Shown one piece after another: positions 1 to 20,361 of a stretch of DNA of 64,000 bases; positions within the stretch are counted from its first letter, which is position 1, and each line of letters starts with the position of its first letter. The translations under genes and the position numbers were made by a program. The DNA comes from Ascaris suum (Eukaryota; Nematoda; Chromadorea; Rhabditida; Ascarididae), in the NCBI GenBank assembly GCA_013433145.1, contig CM024185.1, forward strand, positions 5,029,001 to 5,093,000. Direction: 5' to 3'. The notes beneath the pieces were generated by a model. That model was not told the origin of the DNA. It ran no database searches and worked only from the letters and a program-made list of their open reading frames with translations.

Positions 1-158
1 TGACTCATGTTTTAATTGTATCATTACTTTAATATTAAACCTGCAATTTTCATCATTAACATAAGGAATTTTTTCTAAATTTAGCACCATTATCATTGTT
101 ATGGCTTGATTATTGCGATGTTTTATCGAATACTCTAAAAAAAAAAATATCACTACAG

Positions 159-7543
<7,385 letters not shown>

Positions 7544-10500
7544 TAGAAATTATTTGATTCGAAATATTTTCACAGAAAGAATCTTATACAATGTTGGAGG
7601 GGTTATGAGTAATTATAGGCTATCTGAATTGAGAAATGTACATTATTTCACAGGTTTTTATAGTCGCGCTTTCTCGATATGATCCTTTCTTCCGTTTGAA
7701 TAATAATTATGCGTAATCGTTTCGAAAGATGCGAACCCTATAAGCCGTCTTCTTCAATTAACGCTCTTAGATTGAGTAAAGGTTATGCCTTCAAATAGCA
7801 AATCAGATCACTTATTTAAATTTGATCATAAATGATAGGATAATTTCTCATTTTTCCTATTTTAAACAGTTTTCTTATGAATAAATGAAAATTCCACCTA
7901 ATTCATTCTTCGTTTACCTCATTCTCCTCCTCTCTCGTTTCGTTAGTTGTTGAGAATATTTTCCTCAATTGTTTATTTATTTTTTTTTTTAATGATTTCT
8001 CAGTGAAAAATTTCCATGCAATTATTATTCTTTCATGTATTGAATATAATTATGCTCAAAGATATTTCAATTTCGGAGAATAAAAGTGATGACTTATATT
8101 CAAGGTGATCCTAATCTAAGACAATTGCTATTTTGTTTAGTGAGAAAAATCTCTTAATTCTTTCTATCTTTTCTTTTGATATTTTCGCAACTTTTACTAT
8201 ACATAAAAATTATCTCGTTGATTTTTCTTTTCTTCCAAAAAAAAAAAATTCTCAACTCTTCAAAAAAGAAATTCTATTTTCTTTGTGCCGTTTTTCTGAA
8301 ATAATATAAAAATCTAGTCGATCTACCTCTTCAATTCTCTCTCTTTTAATCTCCGAAAAAAAAAAGATTTTCATAGCTGTTTCAGAATTGGTTTTTTTTT
8401 TTGTTGCAAATCATTTGCACCGATATGTTCATTTCTACAATCTGAACAGCTAATGCATAAGAATTTGTTTAATATTTCTAACTATGCATTTAAGATGTGC
8501 TAGTGACCATTTCATGTAAAATAAAGAAATTTTTGACGAGATATGATTTTTCATGAAATGTTTATTAGCTCCATTTTTAGCTCCGAGCTCCGAAAGACGA
8601 AAAAAAAGTAGCCCGCAATCCATATTGCCATAAATTTATTTGCCTGAAATAAGTCTCTTTAAAAATTTTGCACGTAAAAATTCATTGTGTTTTAATTAAA
8701 TATGATCGCACCTGGCCTTACCTGATGATTAATAAAAACTTACGAATAATGGTGATCGACAATCGTGGTGACTCACTTTCTAAGGCACGAAGAAGTCACA
8801 CCAATCGCATCCGTAAATTATTCCAAAAAAAAAAGACCACTTGCACTAGCACATTTCCATATTCTACTAGAGGGTATCATTCTTTTTGCAAAACTCTGTA
8901 AGAATCTACTATTTTGATGTGGTGTTTGCACAACTTATTTACTTATATATGTCCCCAGGAAGCCTCAACCTATCATAAAAGCTATAGCCTGAAATCTGAC
9001 AACCTATATTCCAGAGGAATCGTTCTAACCAATCTCCATTCTAGTCGATCTTCTAGGCCACTAATAAGTACATAAGTTTAACCTAGGAAACATAGACCTA
9101 GCGTCCATATAATATAAACACTATTACCTAGATCTAGGTAATAATATAGATTTTATATCACTCAGATCCAAATTCAGGAAGCATAAAATCGATTTAGGAA
9201 ACAAACTACGAAAACCTTAAAGAATGTACTTCTCACTAGATGCCTCAACAGATGCTTGATTGTTGGCAAGAAAAAAAAAACGCATCATTAGGCGCAATTT
9301 TCTGCGATATTTATAGACGCTGTTGAGTTGTGCGGTTGCCTGCTGTGTTGGTCATTATGCATGGCAAGTTTCTCCATTTGTTTGAGTGACTTTATCGGAT
9401 GTCAAATTTTTGACGCCCAAATTAGAAATTCGACAGTCAATAGATAAAATTGCCCAAATATAAGGTGCCGTTACGATTTAGGCACAAGAAAATCAAAATG
9501 TGTTGCACACACCTCAGGAGAGACTCTATCCACTTGTAAATACAACTGGAGTGAGATACTTCAAATTTGTGCAGTAAAACAACATCTGAGTAGTGATCGC
9601 GAACTAGCTGAGGTGGATGGCGCTGCTGACCTCATGGTACACGACATAAGCGTGCACCATCCCCAGAAGCATGTGCTACACGCTCTTTGATGTGCTAGAT
9701 CTGTCGTCAACGCTTCTCTTATATGATCAATTCGTAACGGGTCTAAGTGACGCCGCTATCGTATACTACCTAGCTGACTTCAAGGAGCCATCTCCCTCCC
9801 CCTCCCCCTCCCCCCTCGGAGTAGATTTTCGCTCACTCGATACCATAACGTACTGTTCGTTAATTCAGTACGATTTACCGCCTTTTTCGTTGATATACAA
9901 AATAATACTCGAAGTACCCCTCCATCCTCTTAAAACATCTCGGCTGTCAATTTTCAACTTCTTCGTTACTGCTTTCTTTAACTTGGGGCATCCATACAGC
10001 ATCACCAGCCCACCAACTCATCACCTCCAATCCACGACCGGTCCGCATACCTCCGAGTACAACACCACTGCTCCTTCCTTTTTAGCTGATTCGTCTTTTA
10101 GCGCGAATTAACTACACCCCTCTTCATTCGAAACGGTCCATAGAAGCACTTCCACACGCCTGTATTATGCTCTCCGTCATCGCCTTTCCAATGCAATTCC
10201 CCAGGCGAAAAATCCTTTCGTAACTGTGCCCAACATTCCCCGGTCGGCGAAACTCGTTGCATGCTATCAAATGTTCACGCCTTCAACAAGTCGAAACAAC
10301 GCTAATTTTTTTTTTCTTCAGACGATTTTTCTATCTTATACTTACCTTCAAATTCAGCTCCAAAGTCGATTTAAAACCTATCTTTAAGACCACTGCATTC
10401 CGGTCTCATATACTTCTAAATGCTTCATATAGACGGATATATCCTTTCAAAAGTACACCAAATTTTGCAAAGTGGCATATTTAAGGAAGGCAGAGATAAA

Positions 10501-11401
10501 TGTTACTTCCTGTAGACGTTCAATATGAAGTGATCCGATCGCTGCCCCAACAATTCTCGGCAAAAGTTGAAAAAACATTAAACGAGTGCACTCATCTCGT
10601 ACCATCTCTTCAACTTCATCCCTTGTTTCTTTGTGAATGATACGTAAGCACTTGATGTTGTTGTGGTGCTATATTATTTCCAAAAAAAGTTTATGTATAA
10701 ACGTTTTGTTTTCTTCATATCTCTCAACAACAACGAGGCTCAACGATATAGACCAACGGCTGCCTGATTACAAAGGATTAAAATATGGGGGAGGTCGGAC
10801 CATTTTGCTGATCGCTTTTGGGAACACACACCCGTAAACGGGAAACGATGAAGAAAGTGGCGGAAAGGACCGGAAATGAGAAGGATGCAAATATAAAATA
10901 ACAACGCCATCCGCCATCCACCGCCATCATATGCTAAGCCCCGATACTCAATGTATGCATTTCAATCCGCCCTACCTCCAAATTCAAATAAAACGACAAA
11001 ACAAGATCAGATGATCGAGAAAAAAAAACAATATAAAAGCACTAGAGGGTAGGTGAGATGCGTATCGATAGAAAGGAACAAAGAAAGAGAGAGCGACAGC
11101 CCAAACAAGAAAGGAATAATGGCGACGGCAGCAGAAGCAAACTAAAAGCTATCCGATAAAGGAACACATTTCAATGAACTAAGAGTGAAAGGGAAGGGGA
11201 ACGAACCGCTGGCAATCAACTAATAAAAACAGAGCACGAAAATTTAATATCCGTCAGTACACGTATACCGTCAAACAACGGCGCCGCTGGGGGAAAATAA
11301 AAAACAATTCGAAATAAAAACGATGTGACGCTTTTTGAAACGATTGCCTGCATGCCGCAAGCTACCGTAGCGCCAATAGTCTCTGAAAGCGCCGGTGTCC
11401 T
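7544..11401. other. Intergenic region between convergent AMPK gamma and vig-1-like genes
   Basis: The 3' untranslated regions of both genes must lie here. The left part is AT-rich. The part from about 9600 to 11400 has clearly higher G+C and may be 3' UTR of the minus-strand gene, or unannotated transcript. A 20-bp perfect palindrome lies at 9123-9142. A 146-codon plus-strand open frame (9671-10111) contains a Ser-Pro run from a CCCTCC repeat and has no recognisable motif. Confidence 0.6.
7880..7885 (+). terminator. Candidate poly(A) signal AATAAA of the AMPK gamma gene
   Basis: This is the first AATAAA on the sense strand past the stop codon, 337 bases downstream. The region is AT-rich, so a chance match is possible and a variant hexamer nearer the stop is an alternative. 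Confidence 0.35.
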
Positions 11402-14400
11402 TCATTGGGCTCCGAGTGCCGGGAACGCCTCCGCCGACACTTCAAAAGCAACATTTTGCCGAGGACCGCGTCCCTCACCACGTCCTCCACGCATGCCACG
11501 TCCTCCTCTATAGGCGCCGCGCCCACGACCGCCACGCTGCTCGTCCGTGAAATTGATTTCGATATCCAAACGTTTCGTACGCGGCTCACGACGCTGTAAT
11601 AACCACTGCAGCCTGTGTCCACTATTACACACGTATACAATTAAGTGAAGCTAGTCGAACACTAGGTGACCTACGCATTACACAGAAACAAAGAAGTCTT
11701 GTACCACCAACACCCTTAACGCACCCTAAACATGCTTACTCAAAGAGAATGAGGCCTCTTGCCGGCGAAACATGAAACGGAAATCTTTTACCCGCATATA
11801 AAACGCCTCAAAGAAGTTTCTCAAGTTATGAATGAAACCTGCCTCAAAATCACTCTAATCCCCTTTACAGAATATGACGAGTTTTGAAGATTCCGGTCGA
11901 GCAACCTACTCTTTCCACTGATTTCTACAACCAGTTCCCCTCTCCCCCAAATCCAAACTTGAAAATCGTTTCTAACACACTCCAACATCCATTATCATTG
12001 CTATGGCATCAACAACAGCCAACCCATCTACCAACCTAAACGGTCGCCTAGGTAGCCCTTGAAAGCATCTCCCCGCACCTCTGCTCTTCTACCTGTTTAC
12101 AGCGGCCGCGCCCTAGCTAACCCCCTCTGCGAACGGTCAGAATCGAGTTCACTTACAACTATAACGATCTCCTCATCCTGCGGTTCTTGGATGGTGTCCC
12201 TCGCAAGAGGCACGAGCTTCCCGAATTGCTTTTCGTTGGTGCCTTCACCCGCCTTACGGATGTTGAATTGCGGCTCGCTGCGTTTAGCCGCCATCTGTGC
12301 TTTGAATTCGTCGAGAGTGAGTTGCTTCGCCAACGCTTCAGCTTCGGCCTCAAAACGCAGCTCCTCTTCTGTCTTCTCACGTGGAATCACTGGCTCTTCA
12401 ACTTTAATATCGCCTGCAAACTTCCGACTACATCACTTAAATACCCGTTCAACAGACTGAAAGAGCCGGCTGCATAAACGATCAAAAACATCGACTCTAA
12501 CTATTATTTATTGAACCGATCTGCGAGAAATCTCCCATTTCCTCGTAAACAGCACAAAGGGATCGCATCTGTGTTTCGCGTCACGACAGCAAACTAACAA
12601 CTTTTATCAAGTTGGTGGACCTAATGCATTATACGAACATCGAATTCCAGCATCCGACTCTACTCCATCAAATATTTTGAAGCGTAGTCACCTCAGAACG
12701 ATATACTCAAGTAAGCGGAGCTTATTTTTATGATGTGGAGCTGGAACCAAAACTGAGCACGTAGACTTTCGACGGTAACCCCGGCGTGCTCTTTTTCCTG
12801 TACTCTAGTTACCAAGAAGATGTAGCCGCAATAAAACTAACTAACCCAACATGAAATCTCTCACTCACGCATTTAAGATAGAGTAAATATACGACGACAG
12901 ACCATACAGGTGTTTTCTGAACCTTTTTTAAGTGAGTGGCATCACGCAACGACCCAACAAATGACAAGTGGAGAAGCACGCCATGCAAACCAATGTTACG
13001 CGTTTTTTGCGACCCAGTCAGCCAGCTCAGCCGGCTGTAAAAGTTCTCTAAGATGAAGAAATTGATAATCTCAGACGCATTTGCGTGGAAAAGTTGCTGC
13101 CCGTCACAAGTGACCACTTACACAAAACTGTGCACGCTGCGAAACTGACCGCTTGTATCAACGTTCGTTTAAAAGATTCAATTAACTTGCACCCGACTGC
13201 CTCAAACATTACATATGAAAATTTGCTCTAATTTGGTCTCTGTGGTCGGCGATGATGTCCACTGAGACTTTAGAAACAACCTGTGAAGCCATCTTACGAT
13301 TACTGGTTTAATTTTTGACAAGCAGCTTGCTAGATCTGATACCACATCGGCGACTTTTCTAGTCCGACGGTTGGAATTAGCCAACAAACATTACACAAAC
13401 ACAAACCTAGTGTTAACCCCTTGACCCGCTTTTGAAAGGATTTCATGCAGTAAACGATAAACTAAGCACTAACAAAGAGTTTTATCCGAAAACCTCCATA
13501 TTTGCAGACACCTTCAAAAAAAAACACTATTCAGACCATAAATACGAAAGTCACTTCTCTTCTTTTCCGTCTGAATCAAGCATGAATACATGCAGACGTT
13601 GAAAGATGAAATAAAAGCTCGAGAACTTGAACAATCCAAGAGCCCGATTTCCACAATTAAATACACTAGAAGAAAAACAGATCCTATGTCAAAATTCCCA
13701 GTGAACACGCAATGCACATAACTGTCGAAAAAAATGCACTTGAAAAAAAATCTAAAAACACAGACTAGAAACAATCACAGAGCACAAAAGGCGCCGACTT
13801 TATTTAAGGCAGCGTCACGACATTCTGCGTTGCTCGCAACCAACGCTCACTTTACTTGTATGCACGAAATGACGCTGCAAAACTTCAGTGTGAGATATGA
13901 GTGCAGAAGCTGGGGAAGAAAAAGGAAGAGGAAGGGCCTTATACCCACTACTGACTCGCATCCATATGGCGACAATGAGATACAAGGAATAAACGACCTC
14001 TCCTCCCTCCCCCCGCCTGTACCCTCCACAATTCGAAAAAATCATGCAACAGTCCTATCAAAACAAGTAGGCAAATCTTCACTACGTCACTATAGCAGAT
14101 AAGCTTCTCGCAGCTATGCCACAATACTTGGTCCATTATTATAGCGTTCCCTCCGCATCACATCCCTATCACCATCCTCCTTGAAGTTTAGCTACAACCA
14201 CTCTGTGAAGCGAAAATGAAACAGAACGCACCTTCCTGAGCAGCGTTCAATTGCTCGGTTTCTCCAGTCAGTTCATCCTGGTCCGTGCCCCAATTGCCTC
14301 TACCATATCCTTCTTTTTTCTCGATTGGTTTTACACCCGCCCTGTCCGATCCACTGATCCGTTCAAACTGACGTCCTCTACCACCGCGTCCACCACGGAA

Positions 14401-17400
14401 AGAGAGCCTTTCCCCGTCTCCGCCACGGTAACCACCTCTTCCACCGCGATATCCACCACGGTAACCACCTCCGAATCCTGAATTGCCACAGCTATAAAAT
14501 TACGAGCAAAGTCAGAAACGTTCGCAATCGTAAAATCAATAGGCACTGCCGCTTAGAGGAAAACGACATGAAGAAAGACGAATATGTCGACAGCTTTCGC
14601 AAGCTGTTAAGAGCATTACGCTCACACAGCGAAATGCTAGCAAGCCCACTTTCCTCCTAGACCCGTTGCCAAATTTTCTTTTTTGGTGGTCAGTTTTTCT
14701 TACCTAGTGGACATCTGACCATCGACGGTCGAATAATAACGTCAAAATAACGCAAATACGATTAAAAATAAACGAAATTAAGTGCGCATACACAAATCTC
14801 TGAAATATTCTTCTAAGAAAGCAAACGATTAGTCAGCAAAATCAAACAAATACAATCATATATAACGCGGAAAAAAAACCTCCCCTGGAGAAAGCAACAA
14901 AACTCAAACCACCGTTAAACATATATATAAGATTATGAGAAGAAATTACTGATGACTTCCAACACACTCAAAGTGTCACTTCATTTTGAATAAAGCATCA
15001 CGTTATAAGTTTATTTATGTTTTCGTACCTGTTCAGTTGGAGATGAAGATAAATTCCCCAACAGCAGAGAATCATGACCACAGCATCACATAAAACATCA
15101 AGCTCACCTCCGCAGCCCTCAGCTTCTCCACTTGCAATTATCCCAGTGCCCAATTTACAGCCAGCAAACCGATGTGCCCCTCCTTCTGAGGGCAGGAAAA
15201 CCGCAGGCGATAACAGCGCTGAGACTTTCCCATTTTATATCCTTCTACAGTACTTCATCCAACTTCTATTTTTCCCTTCCCATTCCCACCAAATTAATTC
15301 CTTCAAGTAGCATATCCTATCTTCATTTATTACACTGGGGCCTGTCCATTCCATTCGGAAGTTGAATTAGCGAGCTACGAATCGTAAGCACCGGTTGCTG
15401 GTAGACATGCCTGTCCACAATCTTAGGGGACAGTTCGTTGAGGAAAGAGTTCCACTCACACATTTTCGGCAAACCAAAACATCTGTACCAGATACGCGAC
15501 AACTAATAACTTTTCAAAACTTGTTAAAGCATCGAAATCGATGTGAGAATGGCGCTTTGTTTAGGCGAGACTTCTCTTGCCCTAAAGATATGAAAGAGGG
15601 GATTACAATTAATAAGGCGCTGGAGGAGAGCGATGTGGAAGGTTTTTAGAGCAGCGTGTTCTGGAGCTGGATGACATAACATGGTGATCCCCACCCTGAT
15701 ACCCTGACCCTCCGACTCCTTTTTCTCCGATTCGAAACGATCCCGCACGGAAAACTAGACCTTGGAAGATTGTTCAATCATGATTTCTACAACGGCGGTG
15801 AGATGCGGAAAACCGCTAGGATAAGCTGAGAAAGGCTGAGGGCAAAACGCTTAAAAAATTGGAAGGTAGTAGGGGAGGGGGTGGGGAGGGGATGATTTCA
15901 ACAACACATTTCAACGCCAGCCCCGGCTATGCATTTCTGTGAACCACTTCAATTCGACTGCTCTAAGATAAGCAGAACTTTAATAAAATTTGCGACTGCA
16001 CTAAACGCGCTTTATGTGTAAGCATATAGAACCTTACCGCCTCCGATGAACTCGGTGTTTTGATCTCCATTTACGAGCAGTGCATTTGTATCGTCGGTGT
16101 TCAGATCTTGTTCACCCTCCATCGGACGCATAACGCCTCCGCCACGGCCACCACGGCTGCAAATAAATTCGTTCTGCATTACTCACGCATGACTTCCTGT
16201 ACTGACTTTGTTCACCTCTCTCATGGCCTGTATTCCCACTTTGATCTTCCGTAACTTGCGCATAATGAAATTATCATTTCCTGGAAATCCAGGAACCCAT
16301 GACGGAATTCATTGTTGTAGAAGGTCCGAGGAGGGTTTACATAACTACAGTGGAAACTCCCCCTCCTCCCTGAACTTACAACATATTGACTCGTTCCCGT
16401 CACGGTGATGCACAACATAAATATATCGGAATTCAATGCTACCAATGAAATGCGCATAAATATGTAAACCATGTACAAAAAAACGAACTTCAGTAGCATG
16501 CACAACACAATTTACCAACAACGCCCCTCCCCCACCCCCGCGATAAGGAAATCAACTCGATCGAGCTCAGCAGATGTGACCACAACCTACCTGATATTAT
16601 GCCATTCTTAATTGTTTTTCAGGAGCACAGACTCTCAAAGTACAAAAGAACAAACCATTTCATCCTTACCTGTTTTTGTTGCAACTTAAATTTGAGGCCT
16701 TTTCCCCTTCCCGGTTAATCCTTCAACTCAAAAATTCCTATGCACTTTGGACTGCCTTAAGATACAAATTGTCTCGTTTAGCGAACCGCAAACCCGTTAA
16801 TGCACTTTAAAAGAAACACTATCCGAATTAAACTCTTTTCGAGTGGGAAGTTCGCAGTCCACTTGGGTGAATCTCTTCAAAAATGAACGGTCTTCGCGAT
16901 GAATGAAGACATGAACTCACAAAGGTGGCCTGCCACCACCGCGTCCACCACGCCCGCGACCACGACCTCTGTTCTCACCGAAACGATCGCCAAAATTGTC
17001 AACTCCCTGAACATCTCCAAACAATATCAAACAAATCTTAACAAGGCTGCATGTAAATTTTCTAAGCTCATCTGTTTATTTTTCCTTTCAGCAAAGGGTT
17101 GTGAGCATCAACTGCGCGGCTGCCTATTACCTAAATGGGCAGCCGCGCAGCTGATATGAATCTGCGCCACTGTTGAAGCCTATTGCCTAAATCGTCCTAT
17201 TCGCATTTTAACAGTTCAGGCGTATCAGAACGTTGAGATTTACCAGCTCGTCCTCACCGCGCAGCTCATTAATTGTACCATATTGCTGCATGGCGGAGAA
17301 TTAACCTTACCGCGAGCTGTGTGCTTTCCAGACCTTCATTTCTAACAGGCGCATTCCAAATAACAAGTGTTAAAATGTAAGGCAGTCAGTACTCGGGTAA

Positions 17401-20268
17401 TATGCATACTCTTCCCAATGATCGATATTTAATTTCGTAAGAAGAGACTGCGGCCAAATGGTAAACAGCAACAATACTATGCTGCATACCTCCATCACCT
17501 CAGGCAAATTTCCCAATCTGCAAATTTCGCATTTTTTTCGGAAGCAATTTCACCACAGGGATGTTAATTTCATTTTTAAAGGCAAGTGCGAGCATGAAAC
17601 AACAGCAAAGCATTCCATAACCTTCTGCAACTGAAGAAGTTAGAGACCGAAGTACAGAACGGGTGGGAGACCAAAGAACAAGCATATGACTGTTCAAAGA
17701 CATGCAAATGCCTAAACCTGTTAAGCAGCAAGCCCGAGCACTCTAAACAAACCACGATCGAAAGTCGCAGCACCATACTACTGGGAAGCTTAAAAGATTG
17801 CGAGGGTATTTGGCCTCGATTCATTTGGTTCCTAATATCAGGTCGCTGGATGCTCTAGCCGAGTAAGCGCTTCACCCACGCTGTTTTCGTGAAGCCCATT
17901 GCAGCGCCTACTAGTCAAATTACAATTGAAAGCCAAAAACCGTTTACCCCGATTCATCGGAATAACGGAGGCTCAAACTTGACCTGATTCTTCGTTAAGG
18001 TTGGTTCTTCTTTTCCGACACCCTGATCTTAGAAATATTTCATCTTTCCCTTGCCTAGGTCCACACAGGCACCACTTTCAGCTCATCAAAACATGCTCCA
18101 TTACAAAAAAATGTTCTGCATAATTCCCAGCTTCGCGTTCTGCAAGTTCCGAATCTGCTTCCTGCCAAGATCTTCGACGTACCCTCTGCCTAGGCTTTTA
18201 AACCGTGAATGGGTCGTTCCGGTCTACACACTACTGCTGCCCTTAGGTACTGGATGGCCCCTTGGACCACTGTTTTTTATTGTTCACCTTTGCAAACTTT
18301 ACATATTGCAATATTGCGAATGTAACAAACTGCAATACTATCTACAATATTTAGAGGTATTTAACTCGTCCTTAGTACTCATATTAACGTGCCTTTTGCA
18401 TACTCATCTATTTAATGATACTGAAATAAATCAATATTAACATCCATCAACTCTTAAAGACATGATCACCAAAACCAACCTTGCTAAAAGTTGGTGTAGA
18501 GTGCTTAACCAGATCAAATTAACCCATTATTCAGCATCCACATATTGCCACATTACTTCACAATTCAGAAATGGGGGTTTACAGATCAGCAGACAAGATC
18601 GTAATGGAGGTGCCAAAGAATGAAGCGAACCTGATCCTGGGGGAAACGAATAGCACCATCACCAGGGGGTACGCCTCCACCACGCCCTCCACGTCCCATG
18701 CCCCCACGTCCCCGTCCTCTACCACGACCACGCTCACCATCCGGTCGGTTCTCCTTGTTGGCAGCTAAAAACATTCCTTTGTTTGCATATATTAATATGA
18801 TTACAGAATCAGAAAGGATCGAACTAAAGAGCGCAAAATAGCTTTTAATCTTGAGAGCAACAACTTCATTGCTTGGATTCGAAAAAATCCAAGCTACCAA
18901 TCATACAGTAAAAAATTTGTTCTTTGCAAATCCGACCTTAAGTATCCCATCCCCAGGGCGAAAACCTCGACACAACAAATGAACAGCTCCAATACTCTAC
19001 GAGAAAAAGTATCACAGCGAAACAATGATCTATGTCATTCACCTCTATCCATCCATTGATGGGTCATTCAAATTTCATCTACAAATTATTGAACCGAAGA
19101 AACCCATCAAACCACAGTACGAAAAAAATTTATGCTCAATTTTTGGTGAAAGTTCACATCTTCAGAACCTCCACCTCCACCCTCTTTCAGTGCCTGGATT
19201 GAAACGGCCATAATCAATTCCAGTACCTCCCTTATTTCATAACTGCAGATCCACATAAAGCAGTAGATGCAGTTGAAGTAAGGGTTGAAGTAAGGGAAGG
19301 AGCAAGGAGTGGAAGACCGGCCGTTCCCTTTTTAATATCATGTGCACTGGTTTTTCGATGACAAAATACACAAGTGAACCACTTGAAAACGCACTGTTTG
19401 CCATTCATCTTTTTATTTCACTACTTTCTTTCTACTCTCACTCATCTTCTCAACGAAGGTCGCGAACTTGTCCTTGCTTTCGTTACATTCTCTGAGCAGA
19501 TGAAGCCTTGCTTTCTTCGTCAAAAATTTCCGATGAACACTTAAAATGAAGTGGTCTTACGATCAATAGGTGGTCTGCGCTGGGGGAATTGAGTTGCAGC
19601 AAGAGCAGCAGCTTTCTTAGCATCAGCCTCACGTGCAGCCGCACTCAGTGCGGCAGCTGCAGCCGACTCCTTCTTCTTCCTGGCCGCGGCGTTCTTATCT
19701 GCCTTCTTCTGACTCGCCGTTTTTTCATCTCTTCTATTTGCCGCCTCCGCTTTCCTTAGCATCTCTTCAGGGTCTTCTGCCTCTGCAAACACTATACATC
19801 TCCACAAAGAATCTCTGCTATAACTTGCTTCTAGCTAAGAAGTGAGTTTCTACGTCCTCCTTATGTCTGATATGTGAGGCACCTTCCGTAGTGACTAAAA
19901 CCCCAACAGTAACGGACTCTGCTATCCGCGGGTCTAGCCCATTTCCATATTTACCACAAGTTAGACGTCCACGAACGTTTTCAATTCAAAAGGCTTAGTC
20001 AAGTTGAAGAAGAAAAATATAAACTGAGAAATAATCTCTCATAGAATCGATTAAACTCTTTGAAGTGTTAATGATTTTACGCAAACTGCATATATAGTAA
20101 CCAAATTACAAATAAAAAATATCTTCGTTAGATCACAACCTTGAAAACGATCCAGGTTAGGTGGATATTCTCTAAAGCATCTCGATAGCACCAATGAAAA
20201 AGCTTACCATCATCAGATAATGAGCCAAACTTGTTGGCAACATTCACGCCGTATTCGAACATCGACAT
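11402..20268 (-). CDS. vig-1: SERBP1/HABP4 family RGG-box RNA-binding protein (VIG-1-like)
   Basis: Ribosome- and mRNA-associated RGG protein related to human SERBP1/HABP4, fly Vig and C. elegans VIG-1, the latter reported in RISC. Exons 5' to 3' on the minus strand: 20268-20208, 19782-19561, 18764-18631, 17006-16921, 16156-16038, 14477-14232, 12413-12157, 11593-11402. All phases join, giving 438 residues and a TGA stop. The start is the first in-frame ATG (MSMFEYGVNVANKF); a cat at 20260-20262 gives an alternative Met3. Residues 25-90 form a Lys/Ala-rich helix. RGG/RGR blocks lie near residues 100-125, 150-175, 210-228 and 395-425. The HABP4/SERBP1 core is at about 240-275 (SGSDRAGVKPIEKKEG, then NWGT). 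A charged helix (EELRFEAEAEALAKQLTLDE) is followed by RKAGEGTNEKQFGKLVPL near residue 355, the other family signature. The symbol is by family resemblance; orthology was not tested. Confidence 0.9.
12414..14231 (-). other. vig-1-like intron before the charged-helix exon (1.8 kb)
   Basis: The interval lies between the gtgcgt donor at 14231 and a ttgcag acceptor at 12414. It contains several 60-120 codon open frames on both strands, but none has a family motif and none fits the splice phases. I see no nested gene. Confidence 0.6.
14478..16037 (-). other. vig-1-like intron before the HABP4-core exon
   Basis: A 1.56-kb intron with a gtaagg donor (16037) and an ttcag acceptor (14478). No exon-like or RNA-gene feature was recognised. 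Confidence 0.6.
17109..17153. repeat. GC-rich perfect hairpin in a vig-1-like intron
   Basis: A 13-bp perfect stem, CTGCGCGGCTGCC paired with GGCAGCCGCGCAG, has a loop of about 13 bases and continues with TCA/TGA pairs outside a single mismatch. It is far more GC-rich than the AT-rich flanks. It lies in the intron 17007-18630 of the minus-strand gene. Confidence 0.85.
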
Positions 20269-20354
20269 CGTGTTGATTTGTGCGTCGAATCTTCGCGAAA
20301 TTAATCGACTCCGCTCCTCACAACGAGTGGCAAGCACTGCCCATAGTGAGCTCC

Positions 20355-20361
20355 ACAAAAC
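20355..20361 (-). promoter_or_regulatory. Possible trans-splice or 5'-UTR acceptor upstream of vig-1-like start
   Basis: On the minus strand a tttcag followed by TTTTGTGGAG sits about 90 bases before the start codon. In nematodes such an acceptor near the start may receive a spliced leader or close a 5'-UTR intron. An out-of-frame ATG opening a short frame lies between it and the start. Confidence 0.4.

Noticed and set aside
9671..10111. 146-codon plus-strand open frame with a Ser-Pro run
   Set aside because: Overlaps the likely 3' region of a minus-strand gene, has no motif or splice context, and the SP run comes from a CCCTCC repeat.
11325..11640. Plus-strand and off-frame open frames over RGG-coding exons (also 18571-18900, 14251-14546)
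   Set aside because: They are shadows of GGN/CGN-rich codons in the vig-1-like exons, which suppress stops in other frames.
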